A DNA stretch of 64,000 nucleotides from Pseudomonadota bacterium (GTDB taxonomy: Bacteria; Pseudomonadota; Gammaproteobacteria; Xanthomonadales; Xanthomonadaceae): assembly GCA_021821195.1 (NCBI GenBank), contig JAKACT010000001.1, positions 186,001-250,000 of the forward strand. Reading direction: 5' to 3'. Position 1 is the first letter of the stretch, and every line of letters starts with the position of its first letter. The position numbers were made by a program, and so were the translations under genes. This document shows, one piece after another, positions 37,089 to 50,539 of this stretch. The notes under the pieces are model-generated. The model was not told the origin of the DNA. It did not search any database and saw nothing but the letters and a program-made list of their open reading frames with translations.

Positions 37089-37577
37089 TCAAACGCGTGA
37101 ATAGGCCCAGGAGAGCATGTGCCCGTCGCGGTACGGCATCACCCCGTGGAAAGCGCGCGGATCGTCGTCGAACACCAGCGGCAGGAAGTGGCGATCGCCC
37201 TCCCACAGCGGCAGTCCGAGGATGCGCTCGCGCGCCACCCACTCCAGCGCACCTTCCGGGTTGCGCTCCAACGGCGTGCCTTCGAACGCATCCACCACGA
37301 ACACGAAACCCAGCCAGTCCTCGCCATGCTTGCCGAAGCCCGGCCAACTGATCGTGCCGCGCAGGCGCAGCGACGTGCACTCGATCCCGGCCTCCTCGCG
37401 GATCTCGCGGCGCATGCCGGCCAGCACGTCCTCGTCCGGCTCGAGTTTCCCGCCCAGGCCGTTGTATTTGCCGAGGTGATGATCGCCGGGCCGTGCGTTG
37501 CGATGGATCATCAGCACGCTGCCGCCGTCGGGCGACAGCACGTAGCCGAGGGTGGCGACGATGGGGGTGTAGGGCAT
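37089..37577 (-). CDS. Nudix hydrolase (MutT/MTH1-like)
   Basis: Hydrolyses nucleoside diphosphate derivatives, possibly oxidised nucleotides. The 162-residue protein has a complete Nudix box, GGKLEPDEDVLAGMRREIRE followed by EAGI, with the catalytic REIREE core. The GKYNGLGGKLEP lead-in and the FVVDAFEGTPLER region resemble MTH1-type 8-oxo-dGTP diphosphatases. It is on the same strand as dmeF and the alcohol dehydrogenase, with 48- and 73-base gaps. Substrate assignment is tentative. Confidence 0.88.
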   Translation of the reverse strand: MPYTPIVATLGYVLSPDGGSVLMIHRNARPGDHHLGKYNGLGGKLEPDEDVLAGMRREIREEAGIECTSLRLRGTISWPGFGKHGEDWLGFVFVVDAFEGTPLERNPEGALEWVARERILGLPLWEGDRHFLPLVFDDDPRAFHGVMPYRDGHMLSWAYSRV

Positions 37578-37625
37578 GGAAGGTTGGCGCCGCGGGGGAT
37601 GCCGGATTCTAGCGGCCGTGACGGG

Positions 37626-38600
37626 TCACGCCGCGACCGGCACCATCTCGACGGTGACATGGACCAGCTCGTCGTGCACCGACAGCTCGCGGCGAACGTC
37701 CTCGGCCTCCACGCCCGCAGTGGCCACCACCTCCACCACGCAGGCGAACTTGCCGCGTGCCACCTGCCAAACATGCAAGTCACTGATCCTTGCGGACAAT
37801 GGGCCAGCCTCGATGGCTTCCCTCACCTCCTCCACCACCGGCAGGTCCATCTGCGCGTCCAGGAGGATGCGCCCGCTGGAACGGACGAGGCCCCAGGCCC
37901 AGGCCGACACCAGCGCCGCGCCCACCAGCCCCATCACCGGGTCCAGCCAGGCCGCGCCGAAATACATGCCGCCCAGCAGCGCGATGATGGCGAGCACCGA
38001 AGTCACTGCATCGGCCATCACGTGCAGGTAGGCCGAGCGCAGGTTCAGGTCGTGTGCGTGGTCGTGGGCCGGATCCTCCGCGTGGTCATGGTCATGGTCA
38101 TGGTCGTGATCGTGATCGTGGTGGTCGTGACCGTGGTGTTCATGATGGTCACGCAGCCACCACGCGCAGATCAGATTTACCAGCAATCCCACCACCGCGA
38201 TCACGATCGCCTGCCGGTACTGGATCGTGCCCGGATTCAACAGTCGCTCCAGCGACTGCACCACCATCAGCACGGCGACACCCAGCAGCAGGATGGCGCT
38301 GGTATAGCCGCCGAGGATTTCGATCTTCCACGTACCGAACGCGAACCGCCGGTCCCGTGCGTAGCGGCGCGCGCAGGCGTATGCAAACGCCGACAGCCCC
38401 AGCGCGATCGCATGCGAGCTCATGTGCCAGCCGTCGGCCAGCACTGCCATCGAGTTGAACCACCAGCCGCCGGTGATTTCCACCACCATCATCACCAAGG
38501 TCAGCCACATCGCCCGGCGGGTATTGCGTTCGGCCAGCGGGTTGCCCTGGTCGAAGGCATGGCTGTGGCGACGGGCGGCGGCAAGGGCATCGAGATTCAT
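37626..38600 (-). CDS. dmeF: CDF-family Co(II)/Ni(II) efflux transporter
   Basis: Proton-driven export of divalent metal. The 324-residue protein has six TM helices with the transport-site residues in LADGWHMSSHA and VMADAVTS. A very histidine/aspartate-rich cytoplasmic loop separates TM4 and TM5 (HHEHHGHDHHD, then six or so HD repeats), and a C-terminal cytoplasmic domain binds metal. The loop and the TM1-TM3 sequence match DmeF better than CzcD. The HD run is encoded by imperfect hexanucleotide repeats near 38083-38145. It is divergent from an RcnR-type repressor across 51 bases that contain a palindromic operator. Confidence 0.88.
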   Translation of the reverse strand: MNLDALAAARRHSHAFDQGNPLAERNTRRAMWLTLVMMVVEITGGWWFNSMAVLADGWHMSSHAIALGLSAFAYACARRYARDRRFAFGTWKIEILGGYTSAILLLGVAVLMVVQSLERLLNPGTIQYRQAIVIAVVGLLVNLICAWWLRDHHEHHGHDHHDHDHDHDHDHDHAEDPAHDHAHDLNLRSAYLHVMADAVTSVLAIIALLGGMYFGAAWLDPVMGLVGAALVSAWAWGLVRSSGRILLDAQMDLPVVEEVREAIEAGPLSARISDLHVWQVARGKFACVVEVVATAGVEAEDVRRELSVHDELVHVTVEMVPVAA

Positions 38601-38621
38601 GCTGGGTCACAGGCTGGAAAA

Positions 38622-38638
38622 ATACCCCCACAGGGTAT
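38622..38638. promoter_or_regulatory. Operator for the CsoR/RcnR-family repressor
   Basis: ATACCCCCACAGGGTAT is an inverted repeat (ATACCC/GGGTAT) between dmeF and its regulator. A/T flanks around a G/C tract are the known binding pattern of this repressor family. It is placed so that one bound protein could silence both genes. Confidence 0.7.
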
Positions 38639-38651
38639 ATGATCAACCGCC

Positions 38652-38924
38652 ATGGCGCACGTCCTCCGCGAACGAAAAAAACTGCTGGCCCGCGTGCGCC
38701 GCATCGCCGGTCAGGTCGCTGCGTTGGAGAAGGCACTGGAGGCGGACGCAGGATGCACCGAGGTGCTGGTGCAGGCGGCCGCGGCCAAGGGCGCGATGCA
38801 CGCCCTGATGATGGAGATCCTGTCCGGCCACCTGGCCGAACACGTGGCCGCCGAACCCGACGAAGCCCGGCGCACGGAGCAGGCGCGCGTACTGCTGGAC
38901 CTGCTGCGCCATTACGCGCGCTGA
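38652..38924 (+). CDS. dmeR: RcnR/DmeR-type nickel/cobalt-sensing repressor
   Basis: Small helical repressor of the CsoR/RcnR/FrmR family that releases DNA on binding metal. The 90-residue protein has the metal ligands expected for RcnR: H3 (MAHVLRE), the cysteine in AGCTEVL near residue 35, and histidines in SGHLAEHV (about 60 and 64). Formaldehyde-sensing FrmR lacks the second histidine pattern, so a cobalt or nickel sensor is favoured. It is divergent from dmeF with a shared operator. tRNA-Ser follows 85 bases downstream. Confidence 0.88.
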   Translation: MAHVLRERKKLLARVRRIAGQVAALEKALEADAGCTEVLVQAAAAKGAMHALMMEILSGHLAEHVAAEPDEARRTEQARVLLDLLRHYAR

Positions 38925-39009
38925 GCGCTTCCGACGAACACCATCCCGCGTGTCTAACGACATCCGCACCAATTCCAGCGCGCTGGAGGCCGTGCGACAA
39001 TCGCCGGAC

Positions 39010-39099
39010 GGAAGCGTGGCCGAGTGGCTTAAGGCAGCGGTCTTGAAAACCGCCGATGGGTCAAACCATCCGTGAGTTCGAATCTCACCGCTTCCGCCA
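39010..39099 (+). tRNA. tRNA-Ser (anticodon TGA)
   Basis: The acceptor stem GGAAGCG pairs with CGCTTCC and the CCA is encoded (39097-39099). The anticodon loop CTTGAAA gives TGA (reads UCA codons), and the long variable arm expected of serine tRNAs (about CCGATGGGTCAAACCATCCG) is present. The T arm is GTGAGTTCGAATCTCAC. Confidence 0.97.
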
Positions 39100-39102
39100 C
39101 CC

Positions 39103-40086
39103 CTACGCCGCTTTTGCCTTACCACCGGCCTTGGCCTTGGCCTTTGCCTTCAGGCATTCCGGGTCGCTGCATTCCAGCCGCGCCTCTTCCAGCATCTTCG
39201 GCAGCTTCTGGGCGAGGAAATCGATGAACACCCGCACCGCCGGCAGCATGCCGCGGCGCGAGGCGAACACGGCATGCGCGATGCCCTGCGGCAGCCGCCA
39301 GTCCGGCAGCACCACTTCCAGCGCGCCGCTGCGCACTGCATCGGCGCAGATGGTTTCCGGCAGCAACGTGATGCCCACGCCGCCTTCCGCCATCGCCTGC
39401 ATCATCGGGAAATCGAAGCCGGTGACCCGCGGCTGCAGCTCGATGCGGCGCACCTCGCCGTTGGGGCCGTGCAGCTCCCAGCGCTGGCGGGCCTCGTCCT
39501 CGCTCACGCTAAGGGTGACGTGGTCGGCCAGTTCCTCCGGCACGCGCGGGCGGCCGGCGCGGTCCAGGTAGGTGGGGCTGGCCACCAGCAGTTCCTGGAT
39601 CTGGCCGAAGCTGCGCATCACCAGGCTGCCGTCCTCGTCCAGCTTGCTGCGCACGCGGATGGCGACGTCCACGCCCTCGTTGATGACATCGACGCGCCGG
39701 TTGCTGACGGTCAGCTGCACCCGCACCTTCGGATACAGCGCCATGAACTCGGGCAGCAACTTGGGCATCTGCTGCTGCGCCATCGACACCGGCACGCTGA
39801 CCCGCACGCTGCCGCGGGGCTCGGCGCTGAGCCGATCCACCGCCTCGCGCGCGGCCTGCGCCTCGGCCAGCATCGACTGCGCGTGGCGGTGCACGCTGGT
39901 GCCGACGTCGGTGACCGCGAAGCGGCGCGTGGAACGCTGCAGCAGGCGCACGCCCAGCTCCGCCTCCAGCGCGCTGATGCGCCGGCTCAGGCGCGACTTG
40001 GGAATGCCCAGGGCGCGTTCGGCAGCGGCGAATCCACCGTGGTCGACCACCGCGGCGAAGTAGTAGAGATCGTTGAGATCCTGCAT
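39103..40086 (-). CDS. LysR-type transcriptional regulator
   Basis: A 327-residue regulator. The N-terminal winged helix-turn-helix includes FAAAERALGIPKSRLSRRISALE, and an effector-binding domain with two Rossmann-like lobes follows (DVAIRVRSKLDEDGSL, GVGITLLPE). The C-terminal end is an unusual basic tail (CLKAKAKAKAGGKAKAA) coded by short gccttggcctt-type repeats, abutting the tRNA. It is divergent from azoR, with TTCCAAATATGGAA in the shared promoter, which is the usual arrangement of a regulator with its target. It resembles the AaeR/DsdC-like subgroup that often controls quinone or azo reductases. The effector is unknown. Confidence 0.9.
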   Translation of the reverse strand: MQDLNDLYYFAAVVDHGGFAAAERALGIPKSRLSRRISALEAELGVRLLQRSTRRFAVTDVGTSVHRHAQSMLAEAQAAREAVDRLSAEPRGSVRVSVPVSMAQQQMPKLLPEFMALYPKVRVQLTVSNRRVDVINEGVDVAIRVRSKLDEDGSLVMRSFGQIQELLVASPTYLDRAGRPRVPEELADHVTLSVSEDEARQRWELHGPNGEVRRIELQPRVTGFDFPMMQAMAEGGVGITLLPETICADAVRSGALEVVLPDWRLPQGIAHAVFASRRGMLPAVRVFIDFLAQKLPKMLEEARLECSDPECLKAKAKAKAGGKAKAA

Positions 40087-40094
40087 CGGGGTAA

Positions 40095-40108
40095 TTCCAA
40101 ATATGGAA
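40095..40108. promoter_or_regulatory. LysR-type operator candidate
   Basis: TTCCAAATATGGAA is a near-perfect palindrome located 8 bases from the start of the LysR gene and 94 from azoR. It fits the T-N11-A pattern of LysR regulators. Confidence 0.6.
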
Positions 40109-40201
40109 CGTAAAGTAGTATTTGACTCACTTTATCCCAAAAAAGCAACAATCTACATTGATCCCATCGCGGCCACGCCGCACCCATCGGGATCGCACAA
40201 C

Positions 40202-40786
40202 ATGAAACTGCTGCATCTGGACTCCAGCATCCTCGCCGAAAACTCCGCCAGCCGCGAACTGTCCGCCGCCATCGTGGCGCGCTGGCAGCGCGACGTGGCC
40301 GGCATCGAAGTGATCCACCGCGACCTGGCCGGCGCCCACACCCTGCCCCATCTCGACGGCGCCGGCCTGGCCAAGGCGGATGCCGTGCAAGCCGCCCGTG
40401 CGCAGCGCGCGCTGGACGAGTTCCTGGCCGCCGACGTGGTGGTCATCGGCGTGCCGATGTACAACTTCGGCATCCCCAGCCAGCTCAAGGCCTGGATCGA
40501 CCGGGTGGCGGTGGCCGGGCAGACCTTCCGCTACACCGAAGCCGGCCCGGTGGGGCTGGCCGGCGGCAAGAAGGTGATCGTGGCCGGCACCTACGGCGGG
40601 CTGTACCCGCTGGAGGAAGGGCGCAATTTCATCGAGCCCTACCTGCGCCAGGTGTTCGGCTTCTTCGGCATCGAAGACGTCAGCGTCATCACTGCCGAAG
40701 GCCTGGCCATCTCGCCCGAAATGCGCGGCACGGCGATGGCCGCCGCCCATGCGCGGATCGGCAAGGCGCTGCCGCTGGCGGCTTGA
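40202..40786 (+). CDS. azoR: FMN-dependent NADH azoreductase/quinone reductase
   Basis: Flavodoxin-fold enzyme that reduces quinones and azo compounds with NADH. The 194-residue protein begins with the FMN phosphate loop LDSSILAENSASRELS. The flavin-contact loop VPMYNFGIPSQLKAWID and AGTYGGLYP follow, typical of AzoR. I chose the ATG at 40202; the longer frame runs back through the operator. It is controlled, probably, by the divergent LysR gene. A terminator hairpin follows at 40809-40832. Confidence 0.92.
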   Translation: MKLLHLDSSILAENSASRELSAAIVARWQRDVAGIEVIHRDLAGAHTLPHLDGAGLAKADAVQAARAQRALDEFLAADVVVIGVPMYNFGIPSQLKAWIDRVAVAGQTFRYTEAGPVGLAGGKKVIVAGTYGGLYPLEEGRNFIEPYLRQVFGFFGIEDVSVITAEGLAISPEMRGTAMAAAHARIGKALPLAA

Positions 40787-40808
40787 ACACGCCGTGCGAG
40801 GAAAACGC

Positions 40809-40832
40809 GAACGGGCCCTTGCGGGCCCGTTC
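40809..40832. terminator. Hairpin between azoR and serS
   Basis: A 10-bp stem gaacgggccc/gggcccgttc with a ttgc loop lies between convergent genes. The downstream T content is modest on the + strand (gtctt). Confidence 0.65.
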
Positions 40833-40850
40833 GTCTTGCCTCAACGACGA

Positions 40851-42875
<2,025 letters not shown>

Positions 42876-42918
42876 CGGCCGCTTCGATTCCGCGTTCCCG
42901 TGCGCCAGTGGTGCGTGC

Positions 42919-45800
<2,882 letters not shown>

Positions 45801-45801
45801 G

Positions 45802-47019
45802 GTGGCCCAGCCCGCGGCGGCGCCCATCGAGATCGACGCCGCCCGCGGCCCGTCTCCGCTGGGCATGGCGCCCGCAGACTTCCTGCGCGACTACTGGCAG
45901 AAGCGCCCGCTACTGGTCCGCAACGCCTTCCCCGGCTATGCGTCCCCGATCGAACCCGAAGACCTCGCTGGCCTTGCCTGCGAGGACGGCGTGCTGGCGC
46001 GGCTGATCGAGCACGACAAGGCCAGCGATGGCTGGAAGGTGCGCCACGGGCCGTTCGCCGAGGACGATTTCCCCGGCCTGCCCGACCATGACTGGACCCT
46101 GCTGGTGCAGGACGTGGACAAGTGGGACGCCGACATCCGCGCCCTGCTCTCCCACTTCGGCTTCCTGCCGCGCTGGCGGATCGACGACGTGATGGTCAGC
46201 TTCGCCGCCACCGGCGGCTCGGTGGGCGCGCACGTGGACCAATACGACGTGTTCCTGCTGCAGGCGCATGGCCAGCGCCGCTGGCAGATCGACGCCAGCG
46301 CCAACCCGCCGCTGGATTTCCGCAACGACGTGGACATCAAGCTGCTGCGCGAATTCCACCCGACCCACGACTGGGTGCTGCAACCCGGCGACATGCTCTA
46401 CCTGCCGCCGGGCGTGCCGCACCACGGGGTGGCGGAAAGCCCCTGCCTGACCTTCTCCGTGGGCATGCGCGCGCCCGCCGCGGCCGAACTGCTGGGCGAC
46501 TACGCCGACACGCTGGCCGCCGACGCGCCGGACGAGCTGCGCTACGCCGATCCGGACCTGGCCCTGCCGGGCGACGCCGGCGAGATCGACGATGCGGCCA
46601 TGCAGCGGGTGGAGGCCGCCCTGCACCAGCTGCGGATGGACGATCCCGACCGCTTCGGCGACTGGTTCGGCAGCTTCATCACCACCTACCGCAGCGCGGT
46701 GCTGCCGGTCGCAGACGAACATCCGCCGTCGCGCGCCGCGATGGAACAGGCGCTGGCCGGTGGCGCGCAGCTGTGGCGGCACCCATGGTCGCGCATGGCC
46801 TGGCGCCGCGCCCACCAAGCGGGCGACGCGGACCCGGGCCGGCTGTATGCAGGCGGCACTGCCTATCCGCTTGGCGTGGACGACGCCCGCCGGCTGGCCG
46901 CCGCGGACAGCGTCGACCACACGCTGTACGCTGGGCTGGGCGAGTCGGGACGGGCGGCGGTGGCCGCCCTGCTGGCCGCCGGCCACTACCGGCTGGAACA
47001 GGAGGAGGACGAAGCATGA
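45802..47019 (+). CDS. roxA: JmjC-type ribosomal oxygenase (uL16 arginine hydroxylase)
   Basis: Fe(II)/2-oxoglutarate dioxygenase of the YcfD/RoxA family that hydroxylates an arginine of ribosomal protein L16. The 405-residue cupin has the metal ligands H and D in GAHVDQYDVFLLQ and the distal histidine in PPGVPHHGVAE. The start WQKRPLLVRNAFP matches the family, and the C-terminal helical and winged-helix parts are present. The start is GTG at 45802, one base after the purB stop; the first ATG would remove 21 residues. It is translationally coupled to the next gene (ATGA overlap). Confidence 0.9.
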   Translation: MAQPAAAPIEIDAARGPSPLGMAPADFLRDYWQKRPLLVRNAFPGYASPIEPEDLAGLACEDGVLARLIEHDKASDGWKVRHGPFAEDDFPGLPDHDWTLLVQDVDKWDADIRALLSHFGFLPRWRIDDVMVSFAATGGSVGAHVDQYDVFLLQAHGQRRWQIDASANPPLDFRNDVDIKLLREFHPTHDWVLQPGDMLYLPPGVPHHGVAESPCLTFSVGMRAPAAAELLGDYADTLAADAPDELRYADPDLALPGDAGEIDDAAMQRVEAALHQLRMDDPDRFGDWFGSFITTYRSAVLPVADEHPPSRAAMEQALAGGAQLWRHPWSRMAWRRAHQAGDADPGRLYAGGTAYPLGVDDARRLAAADSVDHTLYAGLGESGRAAVAALLAAGHYRLEQEEDEA

Positions 47020-47513
47020 ACGGCGACCCCAGCAGCGAACCGGTCCGCATCACCGACCATCCGGCAGCCATCGAGGCCGCCACCCGCATCGCCGCGGATG
47101 CGCGCCGCAGCCTGTGGATCCGCAGCCTCGACCTTGAAGGCTGGCTGTTCGACCACCCCGACTTCCTGGCCGCCCTGCGCGGCTTCGCCACCTCCGGCCG
47201 CGACGTGCAGGTGCTGGTGCTGCTGCACGATGCCGCCGCACCGCAGGCCGCCCACGCCAAGCTGCTGGCGCTGGCCCAGCGCCTGCCCAGCGTGTTCCAG
47301 TTCCGCGAGGTGGACGATCCCGTCTACCGCGAGGAGCGGGTGGCGCTGGTTGCCAACGACGCCGGCGGCTACTACGTCCGCACCCAGGGCGACCGCGTGG
47401 AAGGCATCGCCGCGTTTGATTCGCGCGCGCGGGTGCGCCAGCTGCAGCAGCGCTTCGAGGAAATCTGGGAGCGTTCCCGTCCGGTAACTGAATATCGCGC
47501 CCTCGGGATATGA
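47016..47513 (+). CDS. Small conserved protein downstream of roxA (DUF7931-like)
   Basis: A 165-residue soluble protein of unknown function. The pattern ARRSLWIRSLDLEGWLFDHP, then GRDVQVLVLLHD, and later FQFREVDDPVYREERVAL with FEEIWERS resembles half of a phospholipase-D-like fold without the HKD catalytic motif. Homologues are sometimes labelled acyltransferase or HPA2 without support in the sequence. The ATG at 47016 overlaps the roxA stop by 4 bases, so the two are one transcript. I do not assign a function. Confidence 0.65.
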   Translation: MNGDPSSEPVRITDHPAAIEAATRIAADARRSLWIRSLDLEGWLFDHPDFLAALRGFATSGRDVQVLVLLHDAAAPQAAHAKLLALAQRLPSVFQFREVDDPVYREERVALVANDAGGYYVRTQGDRVEGIAAFDSRARVRQLQQRFEEIWERSRPVTEYRALGI

Positions 47514-47674
47514 AATCGCTGCGTTCTTGACTTTGGTCGCATGCGCCCGCGACACCCCAGCGGCTATAATTCCGACTCTTTGCTTGCGCGCATTCAGAAT
47601 TTGTCCCGCCCGGTCTGGCGCCAGTACCGGCGCGGGCGCACCCCCCACCCCACCGATAGGTTGCTAGCCACGCC
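47514..47674 (+). promoter_or_regulatory. Promoter region of the suc operon
   Basis: A perfect TATAAT at 47565-47570 lies 105 bases upstream of sucA. A TTGACT at 47527 is 32 bases away, too far to be its -35. The 5' leader of about 100 bases between this -10 and the start holds no ORF. Confidence 0.5.
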
Positions 47675-50509
47675 GTGGACAGTCTCCTCAAGCAGTTCGC
47701 CCAAACCTCCCAGCTCGGCGCCAATGGCGCGTTCATCGAAGACCTCTACGAGCAGTACCTGGTCGCGCCCGACAGCGTCGACCCCAAATGGAAGCAGTAT
47801 TTCGATGGCCTGAAGGGCCGCGAGGCCGGCGATATCCCGCACTCCGCGGTGATCGACCAAATCGCCGAGGCCGGCCGGCAGGCCGCGCGCGGCGTGGTTT
47901 CCGCCAGCAGCGGTAGCGGCGACGAACGCGAACGCCACGTCGGCCGCCTGATCACCGCCTACCGTTCGCGCGGCCACCTCGGTGCGCACACCGACCCGCT
48001 GGGGCTGACCCCGCCGGTCAACCCGCCGGACCTGGACCTCGCCTTCCACAAGCTGTCCGGCAGCGACCTCGACACCGAATTCAGCACCGGCGGCGTCGGC
48101 GGCCAGCCGCGGATGAAGCTGCGCGACCTGTATGCACGCCTGCGCGCGACCTACGCCGGCAGCATCGGCGCCGAGTTCATGCACATCACCGACGCCGACC
48201 AGCGCCGTTGGATCTACGAGCGCCTGGAGGCGGCGGCCGGCAACTACGGCCGCAGCAAGGAAGACAAGCAGCGCATCCTCGAGCGGTTGACCGCTGCGGA
48301 AGGCCTGGAGCGCTACCTGCACACCAAGTACGTCGGCCAGAAGCGCTTCTCGCTGGAAGGCGGCGACTCGCTGATCCCGCTGCTGGACGTGGCGATCCGT
48401 CGCGCCGGCCAGGCCGGGGTCAAGGACGTGGTGCTGGGCATGGCCCACCGCGGCCGCCTCAACGTGCTGGTCAACACCCTCGGCAAGCCGCCGCGGAAGC
48501 TGTTCGACGAGTTCGAGGGCAAGTTCGAGAAGACCCGCCAGGGCGACCACGCCCATACCGGCGACGTGAAGTACCACATGGGCTACAGCGCCGACGTCGC
48601 CACCCCCGGCGGCCCGGTCCATCTGGCGCTGGCGTTCAATCCCTCGCACCTGGAGATCGTCGACCCGGTGGTTGCCGGCAGCGTGCGTTCGCGCCAGCAC
48701 CGCCGCGGCGATGCCGAGCGCAAGCAGGTCATGCCGGTGTTGATCCACGGCGACGCCGCGTTCGCCGGCCAGGGCGTGGTGATGGAACTGCTGCAGATGT
48801 CGCAGGCCCGCGGCTTCCGCGTTGGCGGCACCCTGCACGTGGTGGTCAACAACCAGGTCGGCTTCACCACCAGCGCCGCCGAAGACGCGCGTTCCACCCT
48901 GTACTGCACCGACGTGGCCAAGATGGTCGGCGCGCCGGTGCTGCACGTGAACGGCGACGACCCGGAAGCGGTGGCGTTCGTGGCCGAGATGGCGTTCGAT
49001 TTCCGCCAGGCCTTCGGCAAGGACGTGGTCATCGACGTGGTCTGCTACCGCCGCCACGGCCACAACGAGGCCGACGAGCCGGCGGCGACCCAGCCGGTGA
49101 TGTACAAGAAGATCCGCGCGATGAAGACCACGCGCGAGCTGTACGCGGAGAAGCTGGTGGCGGAAGGCACGCTGTCCGCGGCCGACGCGCAGGCGCTGGT
49201 CGATGCCTGCCGCGACCGCCTTGATGCCGGCGAGGTCACCACCGACGTGGTGCAAGCCGAGGCCAACGCACTGACCGTGGACTGGTCGCCGTACCTGGCC
49301 GGCAAGCTGTCCGACCCGGTGGACACCAAGGTGCCGCGCAAGGCGTTGGACAAGCTGGCCGCGCAGATCAACACCATCCCGGAGACGGTCAAGCTGCATC
49401 CGCGCGTGGCCAAGATCTACGACGATCGCCGCAAGATGGTGGCCGGCGAGCTGCCGGGCGACTGGGGCTTCGCCGAGAACCTGGCCTACGCCACCCTGCT
49501 GGCCGATGGCTACCGCCTGCGCCTGGTCGGCCAGGACTGCGGCCGCGGCACCTTCTTCCATCGCCACGCGATCCTGCACGACCAGAACACCGACGCCTAC
49601 CACCTGCCGCTGCGCGAGCTGGTGCAGAACCCGGAAGACGTCACCATCATCGACTCGCTGCTCAGCGAGGAAGCGGTGATGGCGTTCGAATACGGCTACG
49701 CCACGGCCGATCCGATGACCCTGGACATCTGGGAAGCGCAGTTCGGCGACTTCGCCAACGGCGCACAGGTCGTGATCGACCAGTTCCTAGCCGCCGGCGA
49801 AGCCAAGTGGGACCGCCTGTGCGGCCTCGCCCTGTACCTGCCGCACGGTTATGAAGGCCAGGGCCCCGAGCACAGCTCGGCGCGCCTGGAGCGCTTCCTG
49901 CAGCTGTGCGCGCTGGACAACATGGTGGTCTGCACGCCCACCACCCCGGCGCAGGATTTCCACATGATCCGCCGGCAGATGCGCCAGAGCACCCGCAAGC
50001 CGCTGGTGGTGATGACGCCGAAGTCGCTGCTGCGCCACAAGCTGGCGGTGTCGAGCCTGGACGAGCTGGCCAACGGCGAGTTCCAGCGCCTGATCCCTGA
50101 CACCACCGCCACCGCGAAGAAGGTCAAGCGGGTGGTGGTGTGCGCCGGCAAGGTCTACTACGACCTGCTGGAAGAAGCGCACAAGAAGGAAATCAAGGAC
50201 GTGGCGCTGGTCCGCGTGGAACAGCTGTACCCGTTCCCGCGCCCGGAGCTCGTCGCCGAACTGAAGCGCTTCGGCTCCGCCACCGACGTGGTCTGGTGCC
50301 AGGAAGAGCCGCAGAATCAGGGTGCGTGGTACCAGATCCAGCACCACCTGCGCGCCTGCCTGCAGCCCAAGCAGGTGCTGGGCTACGCCGGCCGCCTGCG
50401 CTCGCCCTCGCCCGCCGCCGGCCACATGGCCGAGCACGTGGCCGAACTCAACAAGCTGCTTGCCGACGCACTGGTGAACCCGGTGGGCGGCGACAGCGAC
50501 GCCGACTAA
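47675..50509 (+). CDS. sucA: 2-oxoglutarate dehydrogenase E1 component
   Basis: Thiamine-diphosphate enzyme that decarboxylates 2-oxoglutarate in the TCA cycle. The 944-residue protein has the N-terminal helix that binds E2 (SYLEDLYEQYL-type start), the conserved VLGMAHRGRLNVLVN and FNPSHLEIVDPVV. YRRHGHNEADEPAATQPVMY carries the cofactor contacts, and the C-terminal half includes DYGYATADP-like ALIW segments (FEYGYATADPMTL, LPHGYEGQGPEHSSAR). The start is GTG at 47675, which gives the expected MDSLLKQF. It is the first gene of sucA-sucB-lpdA. Confidence 0.97.
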   Translation: MDSLLKQFAQTSQLGANGAFIEDLYEQYLVAPDSVDPKWKQYFDGLKGREAGDIPHSAVIDQIAEAGRQAARGVVSASSGSGDERERHVGRLITAYRSRGHLGAHTDPLGLTPPVNPPDLDLAFHKLSGSDLDTEFSTGGVGGQPRMKLRDLYARLRATYAGSIGAEFMHITDADQRRWIYERLEAAAGNYGRSKEDKQRILERLTAAEGLERYLHTKYVGQKRFSLEGGDSLIPLLDVAIRRAGQAGVKDVVLGMAHRGRLNVLVNTLGKPPRKLFDEFEGKFEKTRQGDHAHTGDVKYHMGYSADVATPGGPVHLALAFNPSHLEIVDPVVAGSVRSRQHRRGDAERKQVMPVLIHGDAAFAGQGVVMELLQMSQARGFRVGGTLHVVVNNQVGFTTSAAEDARSTLYCTDVAKMVGAPVLHVNGDDPEAVAFVAEMAFDFRQAFGKDVVIDVVCYRRHGHNEADEPAATQPVMYKKIRAMKTTRELYAEKLVAEGTLSAADAQALVDACRDRLDAGEVTTDVVQAEANALTVDWSPYLAGKLSDPVDTKVPRKALDKLAAQINTIPETVKLHPRVAKIYDDRRKMVAGELPGDWGFAENLAYATLLADGYRLRLVGQDCGRGTFFHRHAILHDQNTDAYHLPLRELVQNPEDVTIIDSLLSEEAVMAFEYGYATADPMTLDIWEAQFGDFANGAQVVIDQFLAAGEAKWDRLCGLALYLPHGYEGQGPEHSSARLERFLQLCALDNMVVCTPTTPAQDFHMIRRQMRQSTRKPLVVMTPKSLLRHKLAVSSLDELANGEFQRLIPDTTATAKKVKRVVVCAGKVYYDLLEEAHKKEIKDVALVRVEQLYPFPRPELVAELKRFGSATDVVWCQEEPQNQGAWYQIQHHLRACLQPKQVLGYAGRLRSPSPAAGHMAEHVAELNKLLADALVNPVGGDSDAD

Positions 50510-50539
50510 CCCCCTACCGAATTCCGACAGGACGCCCTC

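Noticed and set aside
47527-47570. TTGACT with TATAAT as a sigma-70 promoter for sucA
   Set aside because: The spacer is 32 bases, far outside 16-18. Only the -10 is kept as a candidate.
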